From NCBI RefSeq assembly GCF_000022485.1, contig NC_012623.1, forward strand, positions 1,054,001-1,118,000: a stretch of DNA of 64,000 nt, given 5' to 3'. This DNA is from Sulfolobus islandicus Y.N.15.51. GTDB taxonomy: Archaea > Thermoproteota > Thermoprotei_A > Sulfolobales > Sulfolobaceae. The translations under genes were made by a program, and so were the position numbers. Position 1 is the first letter of the stretch; each line of letters opens with the position of its first letter. Under the pieces are notes generated by a model. The model saw only the letters and a program-made list of their open reading frames with translations. It did not search any database and was not told the origin of the DNA. Shown here in pieces: positions 45,733 through 57,657 of this stretch.

Positions 45733-46774
45733 ATTAATTGGCTCTAAGGAAGCAATTGATAACTTCCAATTCGTGACTATAAATGGTAGGGTTGAGTTTG
45801 AAGACGTTGAAAGAATCTCAAGAATTGCTTATTATTACTCAAAGGCTGTGAAGGCTGGGATTGACTTGGCTTTAAAAGGAGTTTCATTAAATGATGCTGT
45901 TAAGGAGTTGTATAATATCATCCCTTACGCTTTTTATGCAGAGACTGCTTATAAGCAGGCTTTAGCTCTTGTTAATGGTAATAAGGTTGAGATTAAAAAG
46001 AGATGGATCGCTTGTAGGGGTAACAAAAGCGATAATGGTAATAGGGGGATTAAGTTTCACGTTTTGGAAGACCACGTGGAAATTAAAGTTAAAGACCTAT
46101 GGGGTAAGTGGGTTCACGGGAAGGCGTACTTCGGCAAGGAGTACTTACCATTACTTTCTGAGCTAGAGGAGTTATCTCGAAGGAAGGAGGAGGGTTACGG
46201 TGCTGTAGTAAGTTTCAAGCATTACCCCATGATCCACCTCCAAATCCCACTCTGGTTGTACTTAAAGCACTTCTCTTCACCAAAACCTGTGGGTTACGGT
46301 TTGGTTGCTGGTTTTGATTTGAACAGTGATAGGTTGAACGTTGTTGTAGTTAATAAGGATGGTAAAGTTATTGCCATTAAGACTTTTTGGTATTCAGATG
46401 TTACTAGACCAGGTTTTCCTAAAGGGAAAGCTATGGCTTTGCGTTTGAATGCTCTTTCACAAGCTCTTAATTTCCTATCAAGGGTTGGTGTTGATTACGT
46501 TGCTTTTGAGGACTTGTTCCTAGTTAAGAAGAGGAGATTCACTAGGAGTAAGAGCGGTAATAGGAAGGTTTCACGTTTCGCTAAGAGGCAAATGTTAACT
46601 CACGGTGTTATTAAAGCACTTAGGTTGGGTTTCGACGTTGTGTTAGTTAATCCTAAGGGTACTACAAATTCTGAGGGTCACGATAGGATAATGAGGGAGA
46701 AGGGTTTCGATAGGCATACAGCCTCAGCTTACTTAATAGCATTAAAGGGATTAGAAGTAATTAAAAATAACTAA
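45704..46774 (+). CDS. TnpB-like RNA-guided nuclease of an IS605-class element, zinc ribbon absent
   Basis: 356 aa. The RuvC-like nuclease core is present: first Asp in GFDLNSDRLN, Glu in VAFEDLFL, and last Asp in GFDRHTASAYLIA. The usual CxxC...CxxC zinc ribbon between the last two motifs is missing; the corresponding region reads VVLVNPKGTTNSEGHDRI and has no Cys. TnpB proteins use an RNA from the transposon right end to cut DNA. No tnpA gene is nearby, so the element would depend on a TnpA in trans. Resembles ISC1316-type TnpB. Confidence 0.78.
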   Translation: MSSYQMMRSKLIGSKEAIDNFQFVTINGRVEFEDVERISRIAYYYSKAVKAGIDLALKGVSLNDAVKELYNIIPYAFYAETAYKQALALVNGNKVEIKKRWIACRGNKSDNGNRGIKFHVLEDHVEIKVKDLWGKWVHGKAYFGKEYLPLLSELEELSRRKEEGYGAVVSFKHYPMIHLQIPLWLYLKHFSSPKPVGYGLVAGFDLNSDRLNVVVVNKDGKVIAIKTFWYSDVTRPGFPKGKAMALRLNALSQALNFLSRVGVDYVAFEDLFLVKKRRFTRSKSGNRKVSRFAKRQMLTHGVIKALRLGFDVVLVNPKGTTNSEGHDRIMREKGFDRHTASAYLIALKGLEVIKNN

Positions 46775-46785
46775 TAGTTACGTAA

Positions 46786-47004
46786 ATGTGTTACAGACAA
46801 GACCTAGCACGTCCTTCTTGTAGTAGTCATCATGTTGTCAAGTGTAGTAGGCCTTTGGGTAGGCAGAGGTATTTGTGTAGGGACTGCGGTAGGTATTTCC
46901 TCGGTAATGCTTCTTATTATCATCGCTCTAGCTCTAATTCTTTCTCTGTGATTAAATTGAAAGAAGAGGTAATAATAGGGAATTTAGTCCATTCAAATTC
47001 ATAG
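46786..47004 (+). pseudogene. N-terminal fragment of an IS1-like transposase (zinc finger)
   Basis: Encodes CSSHHVVKCSRPLGRQRYLC followed by RDCGRYFLGNASYYH, the InsA-like Cys-containing N-terminal domain of Sulfolobus IS1-family transposases. After about 45 residues the sequence loses similarity and ends at 47004. The complementary C-terminal type fragment lies at 42207-42389. Confidence 0.55.
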
Positions 47005-47366
47005 ACCTCAGGCTTTCGTGAGATATTAATATAACTCTTCTCTGCTTGACTTAACAATACTGATATCTTTCATTTTCATATTGCAGTCCTCTGGAGTCAA
47101 TAGAAAGAATGGAATTCCTTCCAGACTATAGTTACCTCGTTTATCCTTCTTTGTCTGATAAGCTCTTCTCCAGTGTCCTCTCTAAGATTTTGATCTTCTG
47201 ATACTCCGTCAGCCCGAAAATGTCTATTATTCCTACCCCTCTTCTAATAAATACGTCAGAGACCTAATTGATATTATGCGTTTCCAGTTTCTTCCTCAGA
47301 CGTTTCCAATCATACTCCCTCATAAGAACGTAAATCTCTTTCAATTTATGATAAAGATTAGGGAGA
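47005..47366. other. Region without intact genes; decayed minus-strand ORF
   Basis: About 360 bp next to the att side of tRNA-Met. On the minus strand a frame from about 47345 to 47155 reads KLKEIYVLMREYDWKRLRKK, is interrupted by one TAG, and continues VFIRRGVGIIDIFGLTEYQK before TAA. It has real coding character and may be the remnant of an element gene adjacent to the attachment site, but no family is recognised. Confidence 0.4.
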
Positions 47367-47459
<93 letters not shown>

Positions 47460-47501
47460 CTTATAAGATCTTTCGTCATTTACCTAAAAAGTTTTTCTTA
47501 T

Positions 47502-48320
47502 CTATCCCAAGGTTACCGTGAAATAACCTTGATATTTAACTCCTTGACCTTGTAAAATCACTGTCATATTGAAGTCTGCCATGGGCACTGGTAAGTAGAA
47601 ATATGCTGGAGCACTTCTTGGAATATTAATTAAGAAGGAGTTGATATGATCTAAGTAACTAAATGTTACGTTGTAGTTTCCTGGTTGAAGATATTGGTTA
47701 CCCAATGGCGATATGGTGAACTTTGTAAGTAGGAATGAAGTATTCGAAGTATAATTGTATTGATAATATACTATATTATAACTGTAGTTGAAATTCGCAG
47801 TTGGAGTAAAGCTTCCCACTATTGAAAAATATGGGAATTGGTTTTGATTAATTCCCATAAATATTGCCATACTTCTAGTTAAGTCTGTAGTGTAAATCGT
47901 ATTCACATTACCAAATTGTTTTGAATAGCCGTAAAGTCCGTGTACTAATACTGTAAACTTCTCTATCTCTGGAAGTAGTGTTGAAGAAGAGAAAGCTAAA
48001 TAAATTATTGTTGTTGAGGAAGAGTGTGGTTTTACGATTATTGTTGTTGAGTTGGCTAGTGGCTTTAATACTCCATTTGATCCTGGAATGAGATAAAGTG
48101 ATAATAGCGTTATATTTAGCGTTTGGGTTAATGGAGCGTTGTTTATAGCTGTTATCGAGAACGCTATCACTTCGTAACTATTTGAATATATTCTCCAATA
48201 TAGCGGATTTATTGAAATATTAACATCAGTGTTCTCAAGATAAAATATTGTTGCAACAGATCCAATTATAATTATACTTATTATTATCAAAATGGTTCCA
48301 ATCCCGATACTTTTTGTCAT
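47502..48320 (-). CDS. Exported membrane-anchored protein, unknown function
   Basis: 272 aa. An N-terminal hydrophobic helix (ILIIISIIIIGSVATIFYL) acts as signal/anchor. The rest is beta-rich and aromatic, with many Asn-X-Ser/Thr sites (for example NYTSNTSF), typical of secreted Sulfolobus proteins. No enzyme motif is visible. It is divergent from the arginine decarboxylase gene, and its 3' end lies 43 bp from the tRNA-Met gene. Confidence 0.65.
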   Translation of the reverse strand: MTKSIGIGTILIIISIIIIGSVATIFYLENTDVNISINPLYWRIYSNSYEVIAFSITAINNAPLTQTLNITLLSLYLIPGSNGVLKPLANSTTIIVKPHSSSTTIIYLAFSSSTLLPEIEKFTVLVHGLYGYSKQFGNVNTIYTTDLTRSMAIFMGINQNQFPYFSIVGSFTPTANFNYSYNIVYYQYNYTSNTSFLLTKFTISPLGNQYLQPGNYNVTFSYLDHINSFLINIPRSAPAYFYLPVPMADFNMTVILQGQGVKYQGYFTVTLG

Positions 48321-48387
48321 TACGTGTACTACTTATTAGCTAGTTATAACGTTTATCCTAAGGTTTATGGGGATAGATACACTTATT

Positions 48388-48407
48388 ATTCTCATATTGT
48401 TGAGAAT
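48388..48407. promoter_or_regulatory. Inverted repeat upstream of arginine decarboxylase gene
   Basis: ATTCTCA and TGAGAAT separated by 6 bp, 24 bp before the start codon of the decarboxylase gene. It could be a regulator site or a 5' hairpin; no direct evidence. Confidence 0.3.
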
Positions 48408-48431
48408 GAGATGGGGGCATAAGAAAGAAAG

Positions 48432-48836
48432 ATGTCAGAACAGGAGGTATTACAAAAAAATAATTCCCCCGAAGGCAAAGAAGACAGAATAATAGGAAAA
48501 CATGTGTTTGGCAACCTATATGACATCGATGCTGAGAGACTTAACGACAAGGAGTTTCTAGAGAAGCTAGTCCTAGAAGCTGTAAATATAGCTCATATGA
48601 AGCTAGTGGAAATTAAAGCTTGGTCTTTTGGTGGTAAAAAAGGAGGGGTTTCGGTTATAGCCCTAGTGGAGGAGAGTCATATAGCGCTTCACACGTGGAA
48701 TGAGTATAACTATGCTACTCTTGATGTTTATACATGTGGTGAAGATAGTGATCCACAATCTGCATTTGCTCACATAGTAAATGCCCTCAATCCCAAACGT
48801 TATCAAATGTTTTATGCCGATAGGAGTTCACAATAG
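48432..48836 (+). CDS. Pyruvoyl-dependent arginine decarboxylase (AdoMetDC-fold)
   Basis: 134-aa proenzyme of the archaeal/bacterial AdoMetDC fold. Self-cleavage is expected at the Glu-Ser bond in [12 protein letters not shown], making an N-terminal pyruvoyl group on the alpha chain. [18 protein letters not shown] and [16 protein letters not shown] are strongly conserved. Crenarchaea have two paralogues: one decarboxylates S-adenosylmethionine, the other arginine to agmatine, the first step to polyamines. The extended N-terminus (about 25 residues) and recalled resemblance to S. solfataricus ArgDC favour arginine, but AdoMetDC cannot be excluded from sequence alone. Confidence 0.78.
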
Positions 48837-48937
48837 TTTTTTATATTAATCTCTATTTGTTTTTTAATTCATTCGTCAACTGTCTATAGGCTCATAGACA
48901 AAAATCGAAAACCTTATATTTGATTAAAGCAGTTTAG

Positions 48938-49995
<1,058 letters not shown>

Positions 49996-49996
<1 letters not shown>

Positions 49997-51075
49997 TGAC
50001 AGAGGTTTACATTAATTCCTCATCAATGATACCAATTGATAGATATTATGAGTATGACATTTATGATTTAGTGATTGAGGCTTATAAGAACTTTGAAGGA
50101 GAATATGATGTAAATAACATTGATTTAATTGTAGTCGCTAACGCCTATTCACAAAAACTGAATAACGCATCCTTGATTGCACCAAAGATTGCAGAAAAGA
50201 TAGGGAAACCTAATGTACCCGCTATTAAGGTGGACAATGCCGATGCCAGTGGAGGTGTCGCTTTACTTACCGCTTATTCAATGATTAAGAGCGGTATGGT
50301 AAATTCAATTCTAATAATAGGAGTTGAAAAGCAATCAGATTACCCTTCCAAGTATCTTTATGATGCAATAGCTACAAATTTGGATGACTATATGTATTAC
50401 AATGGTATCTCTTCCCACTCAGTAGCTGCCTTATTAATGAAACAATATATGAAAAAGTATAATGTTGATGGAAATTATTTTGCAAATTGGGCTATTAAGA
50501 TGCACAAAAACGCGGCAGAAAATCCTTTCGCGTATTTAAGATTCCCGGTGGACTTAAATACTGTAATTAATTCGCAGATAATCTCAGATCCTGTAAGATT
50601 ATTCGACGTTGGCGCTAGAGCAGATGGGGCTGCAATAGTCTTACTTTCAAGCAACAAGACTGAGTCCTCTGTTAAGATCAATCGGATCGTCTCCGCACAA
50701 GCTAGGTATGAATTTTCTCCATCTTTGCCTTCTGTAAAAATGTTAAGGAACAAGCTAGGTATGAGACTCACTGAGAAGACTGGAATTGATATTCATGATT
50801 CCTATAGTATTATGGCTGCATTAATGTTAGAGGAATCGGGAGTATTTGAGAGTGGCAAGTCCCTTTATAACTTAGATAACGTTAATGTCAATTTAAGTGG
50901 AGGGCTTAAAGCCAGAGGACATGCTGGTGGAGCTACTACCTTATATCAACTCGCTGAGGCTCATATGCAACTAATTGGTTCGTTCAAAGGCAAAAAGGCT
51001 AATGTTGATGATTATCTCGTAATTTCCTCAGACGACTTAGGTATAGTAAGTTATGGTATTAGTTTATCGAGGTGA
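49996..51075 (+). CDS. Acetyl-CoA acetyltransferase (thiolase)
   Basis: Thiolase-fold enzyme, 359 aa, supplying acetoacetyl-CoA to HMG-CoA synthase. Archaeal-type features are VDNADASGGVALLTAYSMIK (nucleophile region with atypical surroundings), DIHDSYSIMAALMLEESG and the terminal GGLKARGHAGGATTLYQLAE motif. It overlaps the HMG-CoA synthase gene by one base and precedes the DUF35 gene. In archaea these three proteins form a stable complex that channels acetoacetyl-CoA. The usual nucleophilic Cys is not evident in the ADASGG segment and may lie elsewhere. Confidence 0.88.
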
Positions 51076-51080
51076 TCTAA

Positions 51081-51479
51081 ATGAAGATAGCTCCTCCTCA
51101 AGTTTGGAGAAACAAAAGATTCATGTACAAGCTAACAGCGAGCAAGTGTGAAAGTTGCGGACATATAAGCTTTCCTTATTCATCATATTGTACTAAATGC
51201 GGTAGTAAAAACGTTAAGAAGATTGAGATAAGTGGTAAGGGGATCTTAGAATCCTATACTGTTTCATATCAATCTAGAGATGGACATGAAAAAGGACTTC
51301 CAAGCGTTATTGGGCTAGTTAGATTAGACGAGGGTGTAGAAATAGTTGCACCTATAGTAGATGCAGATTTGGATAAACTAAAAGAAGGAGTTAAGGTAGA
51401 AGCTACATTAAGGAGAGTCTACACGGATTCATATAATGGTTTAATACAGTATGGCATAAAGTTTAGGGTAGCTGAATGA
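51081..51479 (+). CDS. DUF35 Zn-ribbon/OB-fold protein of the HMG-CoA synthase complex
   Basis: 132 aa. A rubredoxin-like zinc ribbon ([20 protein letters not shown]) is followed by an OB-fold ([15 protein letters not shown], then [18 protein letters not shown]). DUF35 proteins bind thiolase and HMG-CoA synthase and bridge the two active sites, holding the CoA intermediate. Its position between the thiolase and HMG-CoA reductase genes is the conserved archaeal arrangement. The 3' end overlaps the reductase start by 4 nt. Confidence 0.9.
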   Translation: MKIAPPQVWRNKRFMYKLTASKCESCGHISFPYSSYCTKCGSKNVKKIEISGKGILESYTVSYQSRDGHEKGLPSVIGLVRLDEGVEIVAPIVDADLDKLKEGVKVEATLRRVYTDSYNGLIQYGIKFRVAE

Positions 51480-52708
51480 TGAAAATTGACGAAGTCGTAG
51501 AAAAACTAATAAAGGGAGAAATTTCTTTTCACGAGATTGACAATTTATTAGAAGCAAATGCTGCGATGGTTGCAAGGAGACTTGCGTTAGAGAAAATCTT
51601 AGGAATTGGCCTTCCCTCAATCGGTTCTACAGTTATTGATTATAGTGAAATAAAAAATAAAAATGCAGAAAATGTTATTGGAGCAGTTCAAATACCACTA
51701 GGTATAGTTGGACCGATTAGGGTTAATGGTGATTACGCCAAGGGTGATTTTTACGTCCCTCTAGCAACAACAGAAGGTGCACTAATAGCGAGTGTAAATA
51801 GAGGTAGTAAGGCTGCGACGCTGAGCGGAGGAGTTAGGGCTAAGGTTTTAAAAGATGAAATGACCAGAGCTCCTGTCTTTAGGTTTGATTCAATAGAAGA
51901 AATACCAAATTTTCTAAAGTTTATAGAGGAAAATGTGGAAAAGATAAAGAACGTAGCAGATTCTACTTCCAGTCACGGCAGATTAAAATCTATCACACCT
52001 TTCGTACTGGGCAATAACGTTTGGTTAAGATTCTCCTTTGAAACTGGTGATGCCATGGGGATGAACATGGTTACTATAGCCGTTGAAAAAGTGTGTGAAT
52101 TCATAGAGGAAAACTTTCCATCAGCTGACTGTTTAGCTGTGAGTGGAAATATGTGCAGTGACAAGAAACAGACCAATGTCAATAGCCTCTTTGGTAGAGG
52201 TAAAACTGTCGTGGCAGAGGCACTCATAAAGAAAGACGTTATAAAAAATGTATTACGCTCTAACGCACAACTAATTCACGATATAAATCTGCGAAAGAAT
52301 TGGCTCGGAACAGCAAGAGCAGGATCCTTATCTCAATTTAATGCTCATTTCGCGAATATAGTTACAGCGATCTTTATTGCTACTGGTCAAGATGTAGCCC
52401 AAGTAGTTGAGAGCAGTTCTGGATATACGTGGACTGAAGTAAGAGGAGAGGACTTATACATATCAGTTACATTACCCTCATTAGAAGTAGGGACTGTAGG
52501 AGGAGGTACTAGATTACCTACACAGAAAGAGGCACTATCAATTATGGGAGTTTATGGTAGTGGAAATCCGCCAAGCTCTAACGCTAAGAAATTTGCAGAG
52601 ATAATAGCTTCTACTGTATTATCTGGAGAACTTAATCTTCTTGCAGCTTTAGCTAACAGAGAGTTAGGTAAGGCCCATGCTAGACTTGGAAGAGCAATGA
52701 AAGTTTAA
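51476..52708 (+). CDS. hmgA: 3-hydroxy-3-methylglutaryl-CoA reductase
   Basis: NADPH-dependent reductase that makes mevalonate, the committed step to archaeal ether lipids. 410 aa, class I. Motifs: [18 protein letters not shown] (catalytic Glu), [10 protein letters not shown] (cofactor), [10 protein letters not shown] (catalytic Lys region), and [13 protein letters not shown] near the end. The start overlaps the DUF35 gene; ATG 51476 and ATG 51479 are both possible. Last gene of the mevalonate operon. Confidence 0.94.
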   Translation: MMKIDEVVEKLIKGEISFHEIDNLLEANAAMVARRLALEKILGIGLPSIGSTVIDYSEIKNKNAENVIGAVQIPLGIVGPIRVNGDYAKGDFYVPLATTEGALIASVNRGSKAATLSGGVRAKVLKDEMTRAPVFRFDSIEEIPNFLKFIEENVEKIKNVADSTSSHGRLKSITPFVLGNNVWLRFSFETGDAMGMNMVTIAVEKVCEFIEENFPSADCLAVSGNMCSDKKQTNVNSLFGRGKTVVAEALIKKDVIKNVLRSNAQLIHDINLRKNWLGTARAGSLSQFNAHFANIVTAIFIATGQDVAQVVESSSGYTWTEVRGEDLYISVTLPSLEVGTVGGGTRLPTQKEALSIMGVYGSGNPPSSNAKKFAEIIASTVLSGELNLLAALANRELGKAHARLGRAMKV

Positions 52709-52750
52709 TCTTTTATCAAAATTTAAATATTCTGTAACTACTTTACTCTT

Positions 52751-54052
52751 ATGTCATTTCCTAAAGAATTGGAGAAAGTTCTTGAAATTACTAAGGCACA
52801 AAACGTATGGAGAAGAACACAAACTTTGAATCTTATTGCATCTGAAAACGTAATGAGTCCATTGGCTGAAAGTGTATATATGAGCGACTTCATGTCTAGA
52901 TATGCAGAAGGCAAACCTTACAAGAGATATTATCAAGGGACTAAATATACGGATGAAATTGAAACTCTTGCTATGGATTTGATGAATGAGATAACAAACT
53001 CGAAGGATTGTGATCTGAGACCTACTAGTGGTACTATAGCAAATGCTGCTGTGTTTAGAGTTTTAGCTGAGCCAGGAGATAAGGCATTAATAGCTCCAGT
53101 TCAAGCTGGTGCTCATGTCAGCCATACTAAGTTCGGAACATTAGGAGCTTTAGGTATTCAACACATTGAAATGCCATTTGATGAAGAAAACATCAATGTG
53201 GATGTTGATAAAGCAATAAAGATGATAGAAGAAGTTAAACCGAAATTTGTAGTACTTGGAGGTAGTCTTTATCTATTTCCTCACCCTACTAAAGAACTAG
53301 CTCCACATGTTCACGCTGTTGGAGCTAAATTGGTTTACGATGCAGCTCACGTATACGGATTAATAGAAGGCAAAGTCTGGAGTAGTCCGCTAAAAGAGGG
53401 GGCAGACATTATGACTGTATCAACTCATAAGACTTTTCCTGGTCCGCAAGGTGGGGCTATTTTCTCTGATGGTTCGGAAGTTTTTAAACAAGTTTCAAGG
53501 ACAATATTCCCATGGTTTGTTAGTAATCATCATTTGCATAGATTGCCGGCAACCGCAGTAACAGCAATCGAGATGAAGTACTTTGGTGAGAGCTACGCTA
53601 ATCAGATAACGAGGAACTCAAAGGCTTTAGCAGAGGCCTTAGCTGAAAGAGGATTTAAGGTAATTGGTGAGAATTTAGGCTATACTAAGAGTCATCAAGT
53701 TGCGGTAGACGTAAGACAATTCGGTGGAGGGAATAAGATAGCTAAATTATTAGAAGATGCGAATATCATAGTAAATAAAAACTTGTTGCCTTATGATAAG
53801 CCAGAAAACGTTTCCGATCCTAGTGGCTTAAGAATAGGTGTACAAGAGATGACCAGATATGGGATGAAAGAAAGTGAAATGGAGGAGATTGCTGAGTTGT
53901 TTAAGAAAGTGATTATAGACAAGAAGGACGTTAATGAAGTTAAAAAAGAGGTAATCGACATGAGGAAAAATTTCTTAGAGGTTAAGTATACATTTGACGA
54001 TATGAAAGATCTAGAAAAATATTCTTCTAAATCATTAAAATTAATCATCTGA
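52751..54052 (+). CDS. glyA: Serine hydroxymethyltransferase GlyA
   Basis: PLP enzyme interconverting serine and glycine with a pterin C1 carrier. 433 aa. Conserved segments: [12 protein letters not shown], the PLP lysine in [13 protein letters not shown], and [13 protein letters not shown]. Sulfolobus SHMT uses a modified folate (sulfopterin) as acceptor. The leaderless promoter has TATA-like atttaaatat about 26 bp before the ATG. Its 3' end overlaps the convergent usp gene by 8 nt. Confidence 0.94.
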   Translation: MSFPKELEKVLEITKAQNVWRRTQTLNLIASENVMSPLAESVYMSDFMSRYAEGKPYKRYYQGTKYTDEIETLAMDLMNEITNSKDCDLRPTSGTIANAAVFRVLAEPGDKALIAPVQAGAHVSHTKFGTLGALGIQHIEMPFDEENINVDVDKAIKMIEEVKPKFVVLGGSLYLFPHPTKELAPHVHAVGAKLVYDAAHVYGLIEGKVWSSPLKEGADIMTVSTHKTFPGPQGGAIFSDGSEVFKQVSRTIFPWFVSNHHLHRLPATAVTAIEMKYFGESYANQITRNSKALAEALAERGFKVIGENLGYTKSHQVAVDVRQFGGGNKIAKLLEDANIIVNKNLLPYDKPENVSDPSGLRIGVQEMTRYGMKESEMEEIAELFKKVIIDKKDVNEVKKEVIDMRKNFLEVKYTFDDMKDLEKYSSKSLKLII

Positions 54053-54455
54053 CTAATATTACAGAGACTGGAGCATTGATCGATATTGCTAGAGCTGTAG
54101 AGCCTATATTTATATCACTATTCAATGAAGTTCCTCTTGCACCCATTATTACTGCATCATAAGGTTCCTCATTTATTACTTTCAAAATTTCATTTGAAAC
54201 ACTGGACTCTTTAATGTTGATCTTAACTATTTTTAAATTATATTCGATCTTGTTATTTACCCTTTTTTCAATAAGCGATTGTATATCGTTGGTATTGTTA
54301 CAGTCACTACATATATGTATTATGGTTATCTTTGAACCGTATCTCATACCGAAGTCTACTGCAAGATCCAGAGCTCTTAAACTGTTCTCAGAACCATCTA
54401 CTGGTACTAGTATTTTTCTTAACCAAAAGCTTACGAAATAGGATGGTTCGCTCAT
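54045..54455 (-). CDS. Universal stress protein (UspA family)
   Basis: 136-aa alpha/beta nucleotide-binding protein. [20 protein letters not shown] is the UspA start, and [20 protein letters not shown] carries the ATP-binding G-x2-G-x9-GS motif, so it is probably of the ATP-binding class. It is the last gene of a pgk-gap-usp operon: its ATG overlaps the gap stop by 4 nt. A link to glycolytic or energy status is suggested only by the operon. Confidence 0.88.
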   Translation of the reverse strand: MSEPSYFVSFWLRKILVPVDGSENSLRALDLAVDFGMRYGSKITIIHICSDCNNTNDIQSLIEKRVNNKIEYNLKIVKINIKESSVSNEILKVINEEPYDAVIMGARGTSLNSDINIGSTALAISINAPVSVILVR

Positions 54456-55474
54456 ATTAGGTACCCCTTTAATATTCCTAAACTTTCATTTGTAATTCTT
54501 ATTGAGTCTTCTGCACTCATTAATCTAGTGGAGGCCCTTATTGCATCCACATTTTCTGGTACCACTATTGATTCTTGATGCACTGCATACATTAACATAA
54601 CCTCGTTATCCTTAACATAAACAGAGTCATCGAACACCATCACCTCTGGAATATCATTTCTTTCCCTTTTCAGATCTCTTGCTACTTCTACTAATTCTGC
54701 TGTAGCTTCTGCATCATACTTTGAGGAGATTAGGACTATCCTAGGAGTGTTCTCCAGAACGCTAAGTACATCTTTTTTCTCTACCTTATCCTTTAAGGTT
54801 ATGTTAATAAAGTGCATATGCATTAACGTTGTTGGAGCTATTACTGCCATTGTAACTATATCTAAATTTTTAATGACACTGTTAACGTCTTTTGCATGAT
54901 GACTTGGTACAGTTGCAGGGTCTGGTACTAATGAATTTATAGGACCTTTCTTAACTTCCTTTTGATCTGCAGCTCTTCTAACTATTGTTGCCCTAACTTT
55001 TTCAACTTTAGTGACCTTATTTATTGTGCATATTGTTCTTAGTAGTGCTGTAGTATTACATGACACGACTCTAATGTACTTTTTGCCAAGGGCCTCATCG
55101 TAATTGCATAAGGCTGAGAACGAAATATCAGCAACTTCCGCTTTTTCTCCACCTTGGAATATAGCGTTTCTTTGGAATTGTTGGTAAATTGGCTTATATT
55201 GTGCACCAACACCATTGGGCGTAGTATCTACTACAATATCAGAGGCTTTTACTAGGTCCTCTATTGTGCCAGCAACTGGTATTCCAGATTCTTCGAATTT
55301 CTTAATAGATTGTTGTGGGACGTAAATCTTTATCCCCTTACGATGTGCTATAAACGCTTCGTAATTTGGAGATGTCTTTGCAACCCCTACTAGTCTCATA
55401 TCTGGTTGTTTAAGGATAGCATCAGCAACTCTCTTACCTATAGTACCATATCCATTAACAGCTACACTAATCAC
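54452..55474 (-). CDS. gap: Glyceraldehyde-3-phosphate dehydrogenase (archaeal type II)
   Basis: 340 aa. The Rossmann start [17 protein letters not shown] and the catalytic Cys in [13 protein letters not shown] mark the phosphorylating archaeal GAPDH, which interconverts GAP and 1,3-bisphosphoglycerate; in Sulfolobus it is thought to work mainly in gluconeogenesis. The start overlaps the end of pgk by 8 nt and the stop overlaps usp by 4 nt, so the operon is translationally coupled. Confidence 0.94.
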   Translation of the reverse strand: MISVAVNGYGTIGKRVADAILKQPDMRLVGVAKTSPNYEAFIAHRKGIKIYVPQQSIKKFEESGIPVAGTIEDLVKASDIVVDTTPNGVGAQYKPIYQQFQRNAIFQGGEKAEVADISFSALCNYDEALGKKYIRVVSCNTTALLRTICTINKVTKVEKVRATIVRRAADQKEVKKGPINSLVPDPATVPSHHAKDVNSVIKNLDIVTMAVIAPTTLMHMHFINITLKDKVEKKDVLSVLENTPRIVLISSKYDAEATAELVEVARDLKRERNDIPEVMVFDDSVYVKDNEVMLMYAVHQESIVVPENVDAIRASTRLMSAEDSIRITNESLGILKGYLI

Positions 55475-56693
55475 TACTATTCACCACCGACATTGATAAT
55501 GCTTCTAATGCGGGTAACCGTTCTCCAGATAAGAATAAGAGAAGAGCTCCTCCACCAGTAGATATATGAACTTTACTACTATCGATCTTCATATCCTTAT
55601 CTAAAGCACTTATCATATGTCCACCTCCTATTATAACATAACCTTGACCCTCCAATGACGCCTTCAAGACGCTTTTACTTCCACTCTTAAATCTTTCATC
55701 CTCGATTACTCCCATTGGTCCCCTTAAAACTACTACTTTAGCATCTTTTATAAATGATGAGTATATTTCCGCAGTAGTAGATCCGATATCCTTTATCACA
55801 CCAGTAATCTTGCTAGCTGGTTCCTCCATTACGTTTCCGTTTATTTCTACCTTGTAATCAACTGGTATTTCGATGGGAGCCCCGCTTAGAAGTAGTTTTC
55901 TAGCTCTAGGAATTAAGCTCAAAATACCTAATTTTTCCAAAATTTCCATATTCTTTGGATTTAGATTTATTCCCTTAGCAACAGAAAACAGTTCTGCAAC
56001 GAGACCACCAGTAAGTATTCTATCTGCTATCCTTTTTCTCACTAGATTTTCAATTATTCTAATAGTGTCGTGAACCTTCCCGCCACCTAATGTAAATATT
56101 TTTGGTGTATCTTCAGCATTAAAAATTCTAGCTAAAGCTGAAACTTCCCTTTCCATTACTCTTCCTGCAGCTGATGGTAAAGCTAGAGGAAAGCCTACAA
56201 TACTCGGCTGACTTCTATGTGAAGTAGCAAATGCGTCATTGACATAAACGTCAAAAAGTGGGGCTAATTTCCTTACTAAAAAGGTTTTTACATGTTGTTG
56301 TGGCGGAGCCTCTATTAACTCCTCTGAGATTAGTCTTATATTATCTAAAAGCAAAATTCCATTATTTTCTAGTTTTTTGATCATTTCTCTAGCATATGGA
56401 CCTATTACGTCTTCTACGAAAACTACTTCTCGATCTAAATACTTTGAGATTAATTTAGCATGCTCCTCTAGACTTATGAAATCCTTATCCCCAGGCCTAC
56501 CTTGATGTGAAATTAGCACGACAGAGTTACCCTTATCTGCTAGTTCCTTTATAGTCCCAATATGTGCCTTTATTCTAGAGTCATCGATTATTTTGCCGTT
56601 TTCATCGACAGGCGAATTTATATCAATACGTAATAGAACTTTCTTAGATCTTATATCTATATCGTCCATTGTGGGTATAGTTAGATCTCCCAC
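55467..56693 (-). CDS. pgk: Phosphoglycerate kinase
   Basis: Transfers phosphate between 1,3-bisphosphoglycerate and ADP. 408 aa from GTG 56693. Signatures are [13 protein letters not shown] (residues about 17-29), [11 protein letters not shown], and the nucleotide loop [12 protein letters not shown] prefer GTG 56693 over TTG 56714, because a TATA box (tatataa, 56715-56721) lies about 26 bp upstream of the GTG and would overlap the TTG. First gene of the pgk-gap-usp operon. Confidence 0.92.
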   Translation of the reverse strand: MGDLTIPTMDDIDIRSKKVLLRIDINSPVDENGKIIDDSRIKAHIGTIKELADKGNSVVLISHQGRPGDKDFISLEEHAKLISKYLDREVVFVEDVIGPYAREMIKKLENNGILLLDNIRLISEELIEAPPQQHVKTFLVRKLAPLFDVYVNDAFATSHRSQPSIVGFPLALPSAAGRVMEREVSALARIFNAEDTPKIFTLGGGKVHDTIRIIENLVRKRIADRILTGGLVAELFSVAKGINLNPKNMEILEKLGILSLIPRARKLLLSGAPIEIPVDYKVEINGNVMEEPASKITGVIKDIGSTTAEIYSSFIKDAKVVVLRGPMGVIEDERFKSGSKSVLKASLEGQGYVIIGGGHMISALDKDMKIDSSKVHISTGGGALLLFLSGERLPALEALSMSVVNSSD

Positions 56694-56743
56694 TTTGATC
56701 AGAAAGATCCCCAATTATATACTGAATTTTAGGGTAATAATTT

Positions 56744-57529
56744 TTAGCAACGCAGAGAATCGATAATAAAACGATCCCAAATTAGAGGTATTAATGTCTT
56801 AGTCTTTAACTGATTTATAAAGATCTGCAACTCAATTTGCTTGACACTCGTCCTATTTAAGGAAATCTTAGGCTCAGAAAGGCTAAAATATTCTAATGCT
56901 TTCCTTAATGGTTCAATTGACTCTAAGGTCTGTTGTATCCTACACTCAGCTATTGCCTTAAGTCTGGTACCATCGCCAGTATCTATTTCAGAAACACTAC
57001 AACTAATCCCAAGGGTTTTTTCTATTACGTTCTTTATTAGTGATTGGAGAGTGTAGGGTATCTCATATAAGTTTACACCCATTGGTGGAAAGAGGAGTTT
57101 TACACTACCTCGTGTTTCTTTCAGATTTCTAACTATAACGTCTATATAGAAGAATATAAAGAGAATGCCACAAATCTTCAATTTAAATATTTTCATTTCG
57201 CCAACTGTAAGATTATTGCTCAAGGAATTTTTTATTGCATTAGCCAAATCAAGCTCTTTTACATTGCCATTGCTACAAATCATGCTCTTCAGACTAACTA
57301 AATTTCTTATTTTTTCATCTTCAGTATATTGAATCACGTATAAATCATGGTTCTTTAATCCAGCTTTCTTGATTGATTTCTGTAAAATATTTGAAATATA
57401 TACTAATGGTTTATTATGAGAGACGACTAACCATTCTCCGTACTCATCAGCGTAAAATGGCTCCTTAACCTCCTCACTTTTGTCTTTCCTAAATATGTCA
57501 AAGATCAATTTTTGAGCCTCTAATAACAT
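56744..57529 (-). CDS. Hypothetical protein (261 aa)
   Basis: No family recognised. The protein begins MLLEAQKLIFDIFRKDKSEE, has a hydrophobic stretch (ICGILFIFFYIDVIV) that may be a buried strand or a weak membrane segment, and a C-terminal helical part with six scattered Cys. It lies upstream of the pgk promoter on the same strand and has its own promoter region shared with the divergent MscS gene. It may be cytosolic; function not inferred. Confidence 0.6.
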   Translation of the reverse strand: MLLEAQKLIFDIFRKDKSEEVKEPFYADEYGEWLVVSHNKPLVYISNILQKSIKKAGLKNHDLYVIQYTEDEKIRNLVSLKSMICSNGNVKELDLANAIKNSLSNNLTVGEMKIFKLKICGILFIFFYIDVIVRNLKETRGSVKLLFPPMGVNLYEIPYTLQSLIKNVIEKTLGISCSVSEIDTGDGTRLKAIAECRIQQTLESIEPLRKALEYFSLSEPKISLNRTSVKQIELQIFINQLKTKTLIPLIWDRFIIDSLRC

Positions 57530-57657
57530 TATGCTGTTGAAGTTTAAATCCTTAACAATTAGCAGTTGCTAAGCTTTATGCTCAAAAATCTCGTTGAATA
57601 ACGTTATAACTTTCCAGTGTGTATACATTTAAATCTAGGTGGAAGTAGTAAATAGAG

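Noticed and set aside
50475-50771. Antisense ORF inside the thiolase gene, and similar ORFs opposite leuS, polB1, glyA and pgk
   Set aside because: They mirror the codons of strongly conserved genes and have no independent promoter, start or family.
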